Positions 8,032-16,792 of a stretch of DNA of 64,000 bases are shown here, piece after piece. Source of the DNA: Pararobbsia alpina_A (GTDB taxonomy: Bacteria > Pseudomonadota > Gammaproteobacteria > Burkholderiales > Burkholderiaceae); contig NZ_OZ221288.1 in the NCBI RefSeq assembly GCF_965118125.1, positions 496,001 to 560,000 on the forward strand, given 5' to 3'. The translations under genes and the position numbers were made by a program. The stretch's first letter is position 1; the number at the start of each line of letters is the position of its first letter. The notes under the pieces are model-generated. The model did not search any database, was not told the DNA's origin, and was given only the letters and a program-made list of their open reading frames with translations.

Positions 8032-8442
8032 TTAGCCGCCTTGATGGGCCTTGCCCGTCACGAGACCGACTTGCGACAGATCGAGGCGGCGCAGCAGATC
8101 GAGCACGTCCATGACCTTCTGATACGCAACGGCCGAGTCGCCCTTGAGCACGATCGGAAACTCGGGGTTCAGCGCCTTTTCAGTGCGCAGTCGCGTTTCG
8201 AGTTCGTCCATCGTCACGGGATACGCGTCGAGGAAGATCTGTCCCGAGTCCGCGACCGTGATGGCCTTCGTCTTCGGTTTGGCCAGGCTCGCCGACGAGC
8301 TGGCCTTGGGCAGATCGACCTTGATGCCCTGCACCGACGCGGTCGTCATGATGATGAAGATGACGAGCAGCACGTACGCGAGGTCGAGCATCGGCGTGAT
8401 GTTGATGTCGTCGTAGGGCTTGTCGTCGTCTTGAACTTGCAT
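8032..8442 (-). CDS. exbD: ExbD/TolR-family proton-channel subunit
   Basis: 136 residues, the family's normal length. It has an N-terminal DINITPMLDLAYVLLVIFIIM segment with the membrane Asp at residue 20, which is essential for proton transfer in this family, then a periplasmic domain with PVTMDELETRL, FPIVLKGDSAVAYQKVMDVLDLL and GLVTG. A clear GGAGA ribosome site lies upstream. It works with the ExbB-like fusion protein encoded just before it and TonB just after. Confidence 0.95.
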   Translation of the reverse strand: MQVQDDDKPYDDINITPMLDLAYVLLVIFIIMTTASVQGIKVDLPKASSSASLAKPKTKAITVADSGQIFLDAYPVTMDELETRLRTEKALNPEFPIVLKGDSAVAYQKVMDVLDLLRRLDLSQVGLVTGKAHQGG

Positions 8443-8569
8443 GGTCGTTTCTCCGTTACCGCACGTGGCGGGTGCTTCGCGTTATTGCTCGCGCTGCCAT
8501 CTGGCCGCATGCGAGGCACCGCCAAATCGTGCGATGGGCAACTTCTTTCGTGTCTCTGACTCGGGTCTC

Positions 8570-10366
8570 TTATTCGCCTGCCAGCGAGTGATCGGGGCTG
8601 CGATGCGCTTCGGCCAGGCGCGTGACGAATTCGTCGACGAACACCTGCATGTTCGCGGTCACGTTCTTGTTGCGGATCAGCAGGTAGTTGTAGCCAAACA
8701 GCGCGGGGATAGCGACGAAGAGACCTGCGACCGTCGCGAGCAGCGCAGCTGCGATACCCGGGGCGATGGCATTGACGTTGACGTCGCCCGCCGCGGCGAT
8801 CGCTGCGAACGTGATCATCACGCCCACCACCGTGCCGAGCAGGCCCAGGAACGGGCCACCGGAAATCGCGATCGTCAGCATGACCATCGAACGCGAGAGA
8901 TGCTGGTTTTCGCGCACAAGCGTCGCGTCCATCGTGGCGCGGATGGCTTCGATCGATTCCGTTGTGATCAACGTGCGGCCGTTGCCATCGACGCGGCTAT
9001 GGATTTCGGCAACGCCAGCGCGATAGAGGCGATACAGCGAGGAATTGCGGAGGCGACGACCATCATCCGAGCGTTCATCGATTTGAGCGAGGCCAACAAG
9101 GTGACGGCCCGCGACTTCGCGGAAGCGGCGAACGAAGTAGCCGTTGGCCTTGTCGACGTTGCCAACGTACGTCGCCTTGCGGTACATGACGATCCATGAC
9201 AGCGCGGCCATGAACAACAGGATGCCGATGACAACCCATGCATCGACCGTCACTGACTTGACGATGATGCCGAAGTAGCCGAAGCCGAAGCCCGACTGCT
9301 TTTCGTCATTGCCATATGCGACAAGCTTCGATTCGGCACCCTGGCTCATGGCATCGACGGCGATCAGCGAGGCCGGGCGTGCAACCTTCGACAGGCGCAG
9401 TTCATCGATCTCACCGGCAAAGCCCGAGAAGCCTGCGGGGGCGTTGGCAACGTCGCCACCGATCGCAGCCGGGGAATTCAAGGCTGGCAGCGCTGCCGGG
9501 ATCTGTGCGTACTGGTGACCACCCACGTAAAGCGTCAGCGTTTTGCCGTCTTCCGTTACAGCGATATGCGTCCACTGATTCGCAGCAACCGGCTGGCCCG
9601 CGGGCGTACGTGCAGGTGCTGCACCGCCGTCGACTTCGGCAAACGGCACGCCATTGTCGATACCGACCAACAGTGCGCTGCCACCATCGCGGCGGCTATA
9701 CACGAGCGACTGCGCAGCAAGTGCCGAAGGCTTGACCCATGCGCTGAACGTAAAGGCGCCACCGTCCTTGATGGCCAGCGAAGGCGACGCAGGCACGGCG
9801 AGCGTGCTCGTGCCGTTGAATTGCGCGGCCTTGCCAAGAATGCCGTCTTCCGCAATACGTGCCGGTGCGGTCTGCGCATTGTTCGCAAACGCGGTCGTAT
9901 CCTTCGGCGGCGTGCCCGACGTGTCCTCGAAGTGATACACGAGCGTGTAGTCCGGATCGAACGTATCGGACGGTTTGCCCGCTTCAGGCGCCTTCTTGTT
10001 GCCGTAGTACATCCAGATCGACTGCGTGGTGCCGGCCGGGAATTGCGGCACATCGACCCATACGAGCGCAACGCCGAGCACCGGATCGTATTGCTGGATC
10101 TGGTAGTTCAGCGGTGTCTTGTCGTCCGCGGCAACGAAGCGGATATCCGCGCCGTTATCTTGCAGACCGTCGAACTGGAAGTTGCCCGAATGCAGGCGAA
10201 TCAGCAGCGGCACGCGGCCGGCGGATTCCGCGACATTGCCGCCCTTCGGCGTCGTGTCGATCGTGATCGCCTTGCGATACGACCAGTCGCCCTGCCACCA
10301 AGCGTGCGCCACGCCTGGCAACCAGGCGGACATCACGGTCAACATCACAACGAACAATCGCTTCAC
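8570..10366 (-). CDS. DUF2341-LamG-ExbB/TolQ fusion protein
   Basis: 598 residues with a GTG start after GGGGGAG. Order: signal peptide (about 1-22, AHAWW), DUF2341 domain (about 25-145, WSYRKAITIDTT ... QSIWMYYGNKKA), a LamG/concanavalin-like jelly-roll (about 165-345, FTFSAWVKPSALAAQ, GFAGEIDELRLSK), then a membrane helix (about 372-395), a cytoplasmic segment and the MotA/TolQ/ExbB channel helices (about 490-565, GGPFLGLLGTVVGVMITFA and IAPGIAAALLATVAGLFVAIPALFGYNYL). The channel part is complete. ExbB proteins normally lack a large periplasmic domain; here two carbohydrate- or surface-type domains are fused in front and would face the periplasm. They may sense or hold a substrate of the TPS or porin route. 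Confidence 0.92.
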   Translation of the reverse strand: MKRLFVVMLTVMSAWLPGVAHAWWQGDWSYRKAITIDTTPKGGNVAESAGRVPLLIRLHSGNFQFDGLQDNGADIRFVAADDKTPLNYQIQQYDPVLGVALVWVDVPQFPAGTTQSIWMYYGNKKAPEAGKPSDTFDPDYTLVYHFEDTSGTPPKDTTAFANNAQTAPARIAEDGILGKAAQFNGTSTLAVPASPSLAIKDGGAFTFSAWVKPSALAAQSLVYSRRDGGSALLVGIDNGVPFAEVDGGAAPARTPAGQPVAANQWTHIAVTEDGKTLTLYVGGHQYAQIPAALPALNSPAAIGGDVANAPAGFSGFAGEIDELRLSKVARPASLIAVDAMSQGAESKLVAYGNDEKQSGFGFGYFGIIVKSVTVDAWVVIGILLFMAALSWIVMYRKATYVGNVDKANGYFVRRFREVAGRHLVGLAQIDERSDDGRRLRNSSLYRLYRAGVAEIHSRVDGNGRTLITTESIEAIRATMDATLVRENQHLSRSMVMLTIAISGGPFLGLLGTVVGVMITFAAIAAAGDVNVNAIAPGIAAALLATVAGLFVAIPALFGYNYLLIRNKNVTANMQVFVDEFVTRLAEAHRSPDHSLAGE

Positions 10367-10380
10367 AATCGACTCCCCCG

Positions 10381-10399
10381 AAAAACAGGCTCACGCCTG
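10381..10399 (-). terminator. Weak hairpin with T-run between tpsB and exbB
   Basis: On the minus strand CAGGC-GTGA-GCCTG is followed by TTTTT, 15 bases before the GTG start of the ExbB fusion gene, and is preceded by a second GGCCGC-type hairpin. The short stem suggests partial termination or attenuation, which would set a higher level for the transporter than for the energising genes. Confidence 0.45.
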
Positions 10400-10427
10400 G
10401 GCGGCCGCTCCTGGCCGCTCGACACAA

Positions 10428-12113
10428 TTAGAAACTGGCGCGGATATAGAAATCGAACCGCGGGTTGTAGGCACGCGTGTACGTGCCTGCCTTAAGCGGG
10501 AACGCCATCTCGAGATCGGCGCTCGCGTACTTGAACAGCTGCATGCGCGAGCCCAGACCGACCGACACCATGTTGTAGCTCGAGATCTGCTCCGGCAGCG
10601 GGCTCAGCAACCAGAGGTGCGCACCGTCAACGAAGGCGTGGAAACGCCATTCGTTGAGATTGCTGTTCACGTACTTAGAAATGGACGGGCTGCGGAATTC
10701 GACCGAGCCGATCACGCCGTTGTCGGCGGTTTCCTCGGCTTCGAGGTAGCCGCGCACGGTGTTGATACCGCCGGCGGCGAACTCTTCGCTTGAAACAACC
10801 GGCTCATTGGCCAGCTGCGCCGAAGCGCGTGCGCTCAGCTGATAGTCCTGGTTAAACAGATGCAGGAACGACGCGTCGAACTTCGCGATCACAAAGTCAG
10901 CTGTCGCGTTGAAGCGCTTGTTGTCGAAGTCCTGAACGCTGCTGCCGACGCCGGGAATATTGATCATCAGCGACGTCCCGAACGTCGTGCGGTCGTGCTC
11001 ATAGTTGAGCGCGCCGTTGTACGCGAGCGTCACCGGAACGTACGTCACCGGCGCCTGCGTGGTGGGCTGTCCGACGATCGAATCCGATTCCTGGAAGTGC
11101 TTGTAGTCGAGCTGTACGCTCGCAGTCTGCGAATACGTTTCCGTCGCAGGCAACGCGTAGCTCGCGTTGAATCCCACCGACGTACCCTTGCCGAGCACGC
11201 TGGTGCCACCAATGGCGGCGACATTGCTGTTCGAATGCAGCAACGAAGCCTGCAGCACCCAGTTGCTGTCAGGAATCGGAGCCGAGTACGCACCCGTGTA
11301 AACCTCGGCGTCACGCGGATGCTGAGGCGCAATGAGGAACGAGCCCGACAGCGTGTGGCCCATCTGCCACAGATTCGAGTAGCTGAGCGCTGCCACTGTG
11401 CGCAGCACCGAGGTATCCGGGCTCTGGTCGTTGTTGAGCTCAAGACTGCCGTGCCATGGACTGTGATCGTCGACATGCAGCGTCACGTCAACGGTCTGCG
11501 GCATCGCACCGGGAGCAAGTGTCGGCGTGACCTGTCGATCGGCGCTCTTGTTGAGGTCGCCAAGCTGCTGCTGCGCAAGCGTGAAATCTGCGACCTTGCC
11601 TTCGGCAAGTGCAGGCACCGCATCACGAATTTCCTGCGGCGAACTGTATTTCGCACCTTCGACGCGGACACGTCCGATCGACACCTCGTCGACCTGCAGA
11701 TAGATCACGCCGTTGGCCACGTGCTGATCGGGCACGCTGACTGTCACCGCCTGATAGCCTTTGTCCTGGTAGACGCGCGTCAGCGCATCGGCTGCGGCGA
11801 GCACGTCTTTCATCGTGCGCCCCGGGCCCTCGAACGGATAGACTGCTTTTTCGATGTCGATCGGCTTGAGCATCGAATTGCCGCGCACGATGAACTCGTT
11901 GATATCGACGGTCGAGGGGTTTTCGGCGCCGTTGGGTCCGCCGACTGAAGCAGCCTGTTGAGCGCTCGCAGGTTGCGTTGCTTGCGCGGGTGCCGTTTGC
12001 GCCGACTGCGCCATCGCATGTGTCGCAATGCCAAACGACATCGTGCTCATCAGCACGGTGCCGAGCCGCCTGCGTTTGCGATGAAGAAAATCCCCGTGAA
12101 GCTTTGGCGTCAT
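10428..12113 (-). CDS. TpsB two-partner secretion transporter (ShlB/FhaC/HMW1B-type, PdtB-like)
   Basis: 561 residues from the ATG at 12113, chosen because GGAG stands 7 bases upstream and a Lys/Arg-rich extended signal peptide follows (cut near HAMAQSA, about residue 36). Two POTRA domains (about residues 70-225, beginning FIVRGNSMLKPIDIEKAVYPFEGPGRT) precede a 16-strand barrel (about 230-561). The conserved VRGY motif of loop 6 is visible (GGINTVRGYLEAEE), as is the terminal RASF. It moves the giant TpsA encoded at 20958-33338 across the outer membrane. It leads the minus-strand operon with the ExbB fusion, ExbD and TonB genes. Two TGTACGTACA elements lie 111-148 bases upstream of its start. 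Confidence 0.96.
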   Translation of the reverse strand: MTPKLHGDFLHRKRRRLGTVLMSTMSFGIATHAMAQSAQTAPAQATQPASAQQAASVGGPNGAENPSTVDINEFIVRGNSMLKPIDIEKAVYPFEGPGRTMKDVLAAADALTRVYQDKGYQAVTVSVPDQHVANGVIYLQVDEVSIGRVRVEGAKYSSPQEIRDAVPALAEGKVADFTLAQQQLGDLNKSADRQVTPTLAPGAMPQTVDVTLHVDDHSPWHGSLELNNDQSPDTSVLRTVAALSYSNLWQMGHTLSGSFLIAPQHPRDAEVYTGAYSAPIPDSNWVLQASLLHSNSNVAAIGGTSVLGKGTSVGFNASYALPATETYSQTASVQLDYKHFQESDSIVGQPTTQAPVTYVPVTLAYNGALNYEHDRTTFGTSLMINIPGVGSSVQDFDNKRFNATADFVIAKFDASFLHLFNQDYQLSARASAQLANEPVVSSEEFAAGGINTVRGYLEAEETADNGVIGSVEFRSPSISKYVNSNLNEWRFHAFVDGAHLWLLSPLPEQISSYNMVSVGLGSRMQLFKYASADLEMAFPLKAGTYTRAYNPRFDFYIRASF

Positions 12114-12548
12114 TGCGCCACTCCGTCTCTTGTGCGTGAGGTGAACCAGACTCAAACCGCGCGACTGGCAATCTTTTTCAGGCGTGGACTATAAAAACCA
12201 GCGGCGACACGAACATGACCGAATGTACGTACAGCCAATCAATATAAAAATGTACGTACAATTGGCACACATAAAGTCGCACTTCGGAATGACTGCACTC
12301 GAAATGGTGAGTACATTTTCCGGAAAATCAATCGCGCGCCGGGAGTGCAGTGCGAGAACCACGACAGATGCCGAAGAATCGATCGCGTGACCGATGTCGG
12401 CATAAACGCGAGATCTTAGAGACGTTGCGTGTCAGGAGTTCGGCTAAAGGTACTCACCATCTGTCACGCCTGACTGACATCGCGAACGCTACGATCGGAA
12501 AGGCGCGGCGTTCGTCGATACGCATGCGCGTCCGTAAAAAGGATAGGC
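12114..12548. promoter_or_regulatory. Divergent tpsB/gspK control region with two TGTACGTACA palindromes
   Basis: No gene is supported in these 435 bases. Perfect TGTACGTACA palindromes lie at 12224-12233 and 12251-12260 (centres 27 bp apart). Read toward tpsB both continue as TGTACGTACATT. A 14-bp palindrome, ATTTTCCGGAAAAT, lies at 12315-12328, and GGTGAGTAC at 12306-12314 recurs inverted as GTACTCACC at 12450-12458. The part near tpsB (about 12180-12330) is clearly more AT-rich than its surroundings, as expected of a promoter. The region serves two divergent genes. Confidence 0.7.
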
Positions 12549-13688
12549 ATGTCGCCAATGAACCGCAGCGATGAGATGACTGACGCGCCAGACGCTCCCT
12601 CGTTCCATAACCGCGGCGCGGCCGCGCCTCAGCGCGATGGAATGCCGACGCGCTCTCGCGGCCGCTCATCTCCACCGCCGCCCCGGGTTCCGCCTGCACG
12701 ATCACGCGGTGTTGCCATTGTCACCGTGTTGCTTGTCGTCGCGCTCGCAGCAACGCTTGCCGCAAGCGTCGCGTGGCGCGAGCTCGTTGCTCTGCATGAC
12801 GTCAGTAATCAACGTCTGGGTGTGGAAACGATGTGGGCCGAGCGCGCCGCCGTCGAATGGGCGCGTGTCATGTTGCGCGATCAAGCCCGAAAGTCGAATG
12901 TCGCCTACGTCGGACAGTCGTGGTCGAATCCGGTAGACGATGTGCGCATTTCGGGGTTTCTTCCTGAGGATGCGCTACGCGTGAACAGTGATCTCGCCGA
13001 CGCCTATGTATCGGGAAGCATCGAAGACGCTCAGTCCAAGTTCAACGTAATGGATCTCGTGTCGCGCCCTGCTCCGAGTGCGCCGTGGCAAATCAATCAA
13101 AACGGCGTCGAAGCTTACCGGCGATTGCTGACGCACGTGTCGCTCGACCCCGCACTTGCCGAGCAGACCGCAAAATACATGTTGCGATCGCTTGGCGCGG
13201 CAGGCGGTACAGGGAACGGCGATCAGGGATTTTCGACCGGCGGCAGCGGTAACTCGTGGCCGCTTCAGCTTGTCACCGTGGCTGACCTGGCGCGAATTCC
13301 GGGCTACGGCGCGCAATCGGTCAAGGTGCTCTCGGACTTCGTGACATTGCTTCCGGATTTCACGAACGTCAACGTCAACACCGCGAGCGAGACGGCGATT
13401 ATTGCGGCGATACCGACGTTGTCAGAAAGCCAGGCCTTGATGCTGACGCAGCGGCGTTCAAGCGCCTATTTCGTCAGCGGTGGTGACGTTGCGCTCGTGC
13501 TTTCGCCACAGGCGGGCGCATCCCTGCCTTCCGGCGCGCTCGTCGACGTGACAAGCAACTACTTCTTAGTCCACTGCCGGATCCATTCAGCGAAGATCAA
13601 TACCCGCATCGATACGCTGATCGCCCGTCACGGGATAGGAAACTTTGCATGGACGACCGTCGTCTGGGCGCATCGCATTGCGGCGTAG
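12549..13688 (+). CDS. gspK: Type II secretion minor pseudopilin GspK (HxcX/XcpX-type)
   Basis: 379 residues; in-frame ATGs at 12558 and 12576 are alternative starts. A long basic, Pro-rich leader ends at a prepilin-peptidase site, RSRG|VAIVTVLLVVALAATLAASV (about residues 51-75), with the Gly/hydrophobic pattern seen in GspK, which lacks the usual Glu5. The body has the GspK features VETMWAERAAVEWARVMLRDQ, DAQSKFNVMDL and LPDFTNVNVNTASETAIIAAIP (about 275-300). GspK caps the pseudopilus tip with GspI and GspJ. It stands alone on the plus strand, divergent from tpsB, whereas in most type II clusters it follows gspJ. Confidence 0.93.
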   Translation: MSPMNRSDEMTDAPDAPSFHNRGAAAPQRDGMPTRSRGRSSPPPPRVPPARSRGVAIVTVLLVVALAATLAASVAWRELVALHDVSNQRLGVETMWAERAAVEWARVMLRDQARKSNVAYVGQSWSNPVDDVRISGFLPEDALRVNSDLADAYVSGSIEDAQSKFNVMDLVSRPAPSAPWQINQNGVEAYRRLLTHVSLDPALAEQTAKYMLRSLGAAGGTGNGDQGFSTGGSGNSWPLQLVTVADLARIPGYGAQSVKVLSDFVTLLPDFTNVNVNTASETAIIAAIPTLSESQALMLTQRRSSAYFVSGGDVALVLSPQAGASLPSGALVDVTSNYFLVHCRIHSAKINTRIDTLIARHGIGNFAWTTVVWAHRIAA

Positions 13689-13800
13689 GGTCAGGTCCAG
13701 CGGCATCAGACAGAGCTGGCGCTCTGGCCATTCGCTAAACCGCGCACAGAACCGCTAAACAGGCGGGAAACGTCGCATCAACGCCCAGCAGCTGGTTGGG

Positions 13801-14070
13801 TCAACCAGCGCGTCCTGTGCCTGCCTCATCGTTCTCGCCATTGATCTGGCGCTCGAGCACAAGCTCGCGTTGCTCCTGAAGCAAGTCGTTCCAGTAGTCG
13901 ATCGACACCAGGCATGCAACGGGATGGCCATACTTCGTCACCATCACCGGCTGCTCGCTTGCGTTGCGCAGCGCTTTCGATGGGTTCTTGCTGAATTCGC
14001 GTGTGGGAATTGCAAGTGCGTGCTGGTCAAGGAAAGACTTCACGGTGAGCCCTCTACTGGTGTGTGCCAT
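13801..14070 (-). CDS. Phd/YefM-family protein without toxin, copy 1 (PhdA-like)
   Basis: 89 residues. The N-terminal half (LAIPTREFSKNPSKALRNASEQPVMVTKYGHPVACLVSIDYWNDLL) is the DNA-binding Phd/YefM fold; the C-terminal tail is short and acidic. Phd proteins are normally antitoxins that repress their own operon. Neither flanking gene is a Doc, YoeB or PIN toxin: one neighbour is gspK and the other is an AT-rich gap followed by gspH. P. aeruginosa carries a Phd homologue (PhdA) inside its pdt cluster, so this is probably the same kind of stand-alone protein. A paralogue lies at 44164-44370. A TGTACGTACA palindrome lies 199 bases upstream. Confidence 0.9.
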   Translation of the reverse strand: MAHTSRGLTVKSFLDQHALAIPTREFSKNPSKALRNASEQPVMVTKYGHPVACLVSIDYWNDLLQEQRELVLERQINGENDEAGTGRAG

Positions 14071-14585
14071 TCGTCAGAAAACTCCAAGCGGTTGTTTTTA
14101 CTCCTGACAACGCTTGCACCTGACGGTTTCGTTATTGGTCGGATGATTCTATATACGGCGATTTGGATTCACAAGATAGCTCGACAAATATTTTCACAGG
14201 ATTATGAATGGGTCGAATTAATGGTGTCCTGGCACCCGTGATCGCTCATTGGTCGAGTGCAAGGCGATGTACGTACAATTTTGCAGGATGGAATGGTCAG
14301 AACCTAAATCTCAGTATTTAAACGAAAATTTGATCAAAAAAATTGTTAGTACATTTCCACACGCGAGCGTCATATTTGTAAATTCTATGAACACCGTTAT
14401 TTGGAGCGGATTTCCCTCGGATTTAATAAATTCACAAACCCGGAACTCCGCGAAATAACTAGCGTGTATGTCGGTGTGCCATTTTGTTATTTGATTCTTT
14501 TTCGAAATGTTTATGCACTCGGGCGCTCCCGCAAGGAAGAACAAATTCGTTGCGTACGCCCAACGTGCCAATGACGAGGTCGCAA
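14071..14585. promoter_or_regulatory. AT-rich 515-base gap with a TGTACGTACA palindrome
   Basis: A perfect TGTACGTACA lies at 14269-14278, and TTAGTACATTTCC near 14347 is a partial match to the sequence around the other sites. The segment 14300-14460 is strikingly AT-rich for this genome. Small frames on either strand (for example 14249-14458 plus and 14311-14571 minus) have no ribosome site or recognisable protein character and were not called. The region must contain the phdA promoter on the minus strand. Confidence 0.6.
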
Positions 14586-15122
14586 TTAAGGTTGCCGCAC
14601 GGCGAAGCTTCCGATCCCCGTGCTGATCACTTCGAGCCGTGTGTCGCCCGCGGACAGTGTGATCGTGACGGGTACAGAGATACTTTCCTCACCGAAGACG
14701 ATCCGCGTCGGTGAGCCATGCCCACCTGTGTATTCAATACCCACCCGCGTGATGTCGACGCCCCACCGATGAGGCTTGAGCAGGTCGTCACGAATCGGCG
14801 CCCAGCCACCGCTCTCCGTCGCCTGAACGAAACGGTAGCCGCCGGCGATGGGTTCCCAGGCGATCCGGGCTGAACGAACTTGCGCTTCATCATCGGCAGA
14901 CGCGAGCATCGTCGCCAGACGCTGAGCTTCTTCGTTGAGGCCGGACTTGCGGTTGAGCGATGGCGACAGCGCGACGAGGGAAATGAGAATGCCCGCGATC
15001 AACAAGACGACAAGCATCTCAATGAGCGTGAAGCCACTCGCCGTCCGGTGGTGCGCCCGACTGCATGGCCCCGCTTCCCGCGAATTGCGAATCGTATTCA
15101 ACACGCCGAGCTCACGATACAA
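14586..15122 (-). CDS. gspH: Type II secretion minor pseudopilin GspH
   Basis: 178 residues. A 30-residue basic leader ends in the prepilin cleavage motif TASG|FTLIEMLVVLLIAGILISL, with Glu at position +5. The soluble domain has LATMLASADDEAQVRSARIAWEPIAGGYRFVQ, typical of GspH. Its start lies inside the last codons of gspF (11-base overlap), so the two are co-translated. GspH is a minor component of the pseudopilus that pushes folded substrates through the secretin. Confidence 0.92.
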   Translation of the reverse strand: MYRELGVLNTIRNSREAGPCSRAHHRTASGFTLIEMLVVLLIAGILISLVALSPSLNRKSGLNEEAQRLATMLASADDEAQVRSARIAWEPIAGGYRFVQATESGGWAPIRDDLLKPHRWGVDITRVGIEYTGGHGSPTRIVFGEESISVPVTITLSAGDTRLEVISTGIGSFAVRQP

Positions 15123-16329
15123 GGTTGTTGAGCTCGATAATCGGCAACATCACTGACAACACGATCACGAGCACGATGCCGCCCATCGCGAGAATGAGCA
15201 GCGGCTCGAGCAGACTTGTCAGAAACATCGTGCGGCGTTCGAGCTCATGCGATTCACCAGCGGCAGCGCGATCGAGCATTGTGGTGACATCGCCTGTCGC
15301 TTCGCCCGAGCGAATCATATGCACGAGCACCGGCGGGAACATGCGCGTATTGCCCAGCGCACGAGACAGCGACGAACCTTCGCGCACGCGAATGATCGCG
15401 CTCTCCACGTTCCCGCGCATGGCCAGATTGCTCAGCGTTTCGCCGGCCGCCTGCAGCGAGCGCAAAATCGGCACGCCTGCTGCGGTCAGAATCCCAAGCG
15501 TGCTTGCAAAGCGCACAGTGTTATAGCCCCGAATCAGCTTGCCGAACAACGGCGCCGTCAATACCCATCGATCGAACGCCAGCCGCGGCTTGGGCTGCGC
15601 GAATATTGCGCGCACGACGTACACGACAAAGATCGCAGCGAGCAGAAACATCCACCAACCTTTGCGAACCATGTCCGATAAGGTCATCATCAACACCGTC
15701 AAAAACGGCAGCTGCTGTTTCGTGCTGGTAAAGACATTGGCGACCTGCGGAACGACGTAGCTCAGCAGGAACATGACAATACAGAACGCGATGATCGTCA
15801 CGATGCCCGGATAGGTGAATGCAAGCACGATCTTCTGCTTGAGCGCGTTGCGTTGCTCGATATAGTCGGCGAGACGCGTGAGCACGGTACCGAGCTTGCC
15901 CGTATTTTCGCCAGCGGACACCAGCGCGCGATAGATATCAGGGAAGTCTTTTGGGTGACGTGATAACGCATTGGCCAGTGCATGGCCCCCAACCACTTCG
16001 CCGCGGATTGCAGCCATGAGCTCGCGAACATAGTCACGTTCGGCCTGGTCGGAAAGCACGGTTAGGGCTTCGCCGAGAGGCAAGCCTGCAGTCAGCAAAC
16101 TGGCAAGCTGTCGAGTGATGATCGCCTGCTCCCGGGCGGACAATCCGCGTCCGAACGAGAGCCGCTGCATGCGTGCACCGCGAGCCCTTGTCGCGGCGAG
16201 TTCCACTGCGATGGGTGCCAGTCCCTGGGTCCGCAACTGCGTACGCGCGCTACGCGCGCTGTCGGCCTCAACGACACCTTTCCTGGCTTTTCCTGCAACG
16301 TCGATAGCTTCAAAGCGAAATGCAGGCAT
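15112..16329 (-). CDS. gspF: Type II secretion inner-membrane protein GspF
   Basis: 405 residues from the ATG at 16329 (MPAFRFEAID); this is the family's typical length, and the upstream in-frame extension is not GspF-like. Two T2SSF domains (about residues 70-190 and 275-395) carry ITRQLASLLTAGLPLGEALTVL and RFASTLGILTAAGVPILRSLQA. Three membrane helices are visible, with the last at IILAMGGIVLVIVLSVMLPI. It is the polytopic platform protein that couples the GspE ATPase to the pseudopilus; GspE, GspD, GspG, GspC, GspL and GspM are not in the window. Translation continues into gspH. Confidence 0.95.
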   Translation of the reverse strand: MPAFRFEAIDVAGKARKGVVEADSARSARTQLRTQGLAPIAVELAATRARGARMQRLSFGRGLSAREQAIITRQLASLLTAGLPLGEALTVLSDQAERDYVRELMAAIRGEVVGGHALANALSRHPKDFPDIYRALVSAGENTGKLGTVLTRLADYIEQRNALKQKIVLAFTYPGIVTIIAFCIVMFLLSYVVPQVANVFTSTKQQLPFLTVLMMTLSDMVRKGWWMFLLAAIFVVYVVRAIFAQPKPRLAFDRWVLTAPLFGKLIRGYNTVRFASTLGILTAAGVPILRSLQAAGETLSNLAMRGNVESAIIRVREGSSLSRALGNTRMFPPVLVHMIRSGEATGDVTTMLDRAAAGESHELERRTMFLTSLLEPLLILAMGGIVLVIVLSVMLPIIELNNLVS

Positions 16330-16792
16330 GGCGGAGTCGACTCCCGACGAGGCCGTTGGACAGGAATGAATTGCGCGCCAAAGAATAGAAACGCGCGCAT
16401 GAATGACGAAACACCGTAGGCCCAAACTGCTTCATGACCATGTCCGATTGAACGTACTTTTCGTTCTCGCTTCTCGCATTGGACGTCTGGCTGCATGTGC
16501 TCGACTTCCGTCGTCGCGCCATTTGGTACAACGTCCTTGACGCTGCGTTATAAGGACAATCGTTCATCGTTGTGTCCTGCCGACCGCCTACGCTGACTCA
16601 ATATTCATCACGACAAAAAAAGCCGTTATACGGTATGCCATTTCAGTTCGGCATACCATGGCGGCACAAGCACAATATGGCGAAACGAGGAACGGCTTCA
16701 CATGGAGAGCGAAGCAACAGCCGCGAATATCACGGCGATTTCTTCGCCCTGGCTGGCAAGACGCCCGAATGCACTACTGCGCATGAGGGCTT
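16330..16792. promoter_or_regulatory. Divergent gspF / CoiA-like-2 control region
   Basis: No gene is supported in these 463 bases. On the gspF side TGAACGTACT (16449-16458) matches TGTACGTACA at eight of ten positions, about 120 bases before the gspF start. On the other side GGTATGCC (16632-16639) and GGCATACC (16650-16657) form a perfect inverted repeat with a 10-base spacer and no T-run, so it is more likely an operator than a terminator. Confidence 0.5.

Noticed and set aside
13791..13809. GCTGGTT/AACCAGC inverted repeat at the end of phdA
   Set aside because: Overlaps the stop codon region and lacks a T-run on either strand, so not called a terminator.
14249..14458. Small AT-rich frame (69 residues) in the phdA-gspH gap
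   Set aside because: No ribosome site, no family, and it contains the TGTACGTACA element near its start.
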